Positions 39,827 through 39,841 of a stretch of DNA of 39,841 bases are shown here, in pieces (the stretch's first letter is position 1; every line of letters begins with the position of its first letter). The stretch is from positions 1 to 39,841 of the forward strand of contig CAWUIO010000063.1 in the NCBI GenBank assembly GCA_963922455.1. Direction: 5' to 3'. Made by a program: the position numbers and the translations under genes. This DNA is from CAWUIO01 sp963922455. GTDB lineage: Bacteria; Bacteroidota; Bacteroidia; Cytophagales; Microscillaceae. Under the pieces are notes generated by a model. That model saw nothing but the letters and a program-made list of their open reading frames with translations, searched no databases and was not told the origin of the DNA.

Positions 39827-39841
39827 TGCCTCAGGCAAGGG

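Overview
The window looks like chromosomal housekeeping DNA from a member of the Bacteroidota, perhaps a Saprospiria- or Cytophagia-like lineage; the class is inference. The supporting signs are clade-typical families (a DUF5686 outer-membrane protein with a carboxypeptidase-regulatory domain, ornithine aminotransferase RocD, an exporter-type ExbB/ExbD cluster, a menaquinone pathway), several TAnnTTTG -7 promoter elements, and starts without Shine-Dalgarno sequences. I see no phage, conjugative module, CRISPR array or intact insertion sequence.

Layout. 1-3.7 kb: the 3' end of a membrane protein with a repeat-rich N-terminus, an orphan DUF433 protein, an FAD/NAD disulfide oxidoreductase and a small secreted protein. 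4-12.1 kb: a small holin-like membrane protein, periplasmic trehalase, a VWA protein paired with a nicotinamidase-like hydrolase, a PolX/PHP protein whose polymerase active site has decayed, and a secreted protein of unknown function. 12.3-16.1 kb: pheA, then a four-gene ExbB/ExbD operon, all on the minus strand. 16.6-19.3 kb: a DUF429-like protein, an M20-type amidohydrolase and a TonB C-terminal-domain protein. 20-23.7 kb: menaquinone genes (isochorismate synthase, a hotdog thioesterase, menC) with a histidine phosphatase between them. 23.8-29.5 kb: the DUF5686 protein, a membrane-anchored GAF-like protein and an aspartyl-protease/PDZ protein. 29.9-36.6 kb: rpmB, rocD, a lipoprotein, a YgjP-type metalloprotease, a cytochrome-b-like membrane protein, fabD and sppA. 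36.7-39.7 kb: a small secreted protein, a frameshifted DUF6939-like gene, DUF427, an alpha/beta hydrolase and tRNA-Ser(UGA).

The most striking feature is not a gene. A roughly 125-140 bp element occurs ten times between genes, five copies in each orientation, about one per 4 kb and never inside a coding region. It begins GGCTTAGGGATGG and ends GCGGG(c/g)AAGCC. Its sequence varies, but its complementary segments change together: the closing stem is GGCTT/AAGCC, GGCTG/CAGCC or AGCTT/AAGCT, and the GC-rich arm is CCCGCGC/GCGCGGG, CCTGCGC/GCGCAGG, CCGGCG/CGCCGG, CCCGCTT/AAGCGGG or CCCCGGC/GCCGGGG. This is compensatory change in a three-stem, junction-like fold. I do not recognise the family. It could be a structured-RNA repeat or a non-autonomous mobile element. 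One divergent copy lies inside a 285 bp stretch with 17 bp imperfect terminal inverted repeats and a 9 bp near-direct repeat, which looks like a separate MITE.

Other points of interest are the decayed polymerase site of PolX, an apparent 20 bp deletion at a GGTATTTG direct repeat that splits the DUF6939-like gene, and a terminator-like hairpin that faces the minus strand with no gene behind it.
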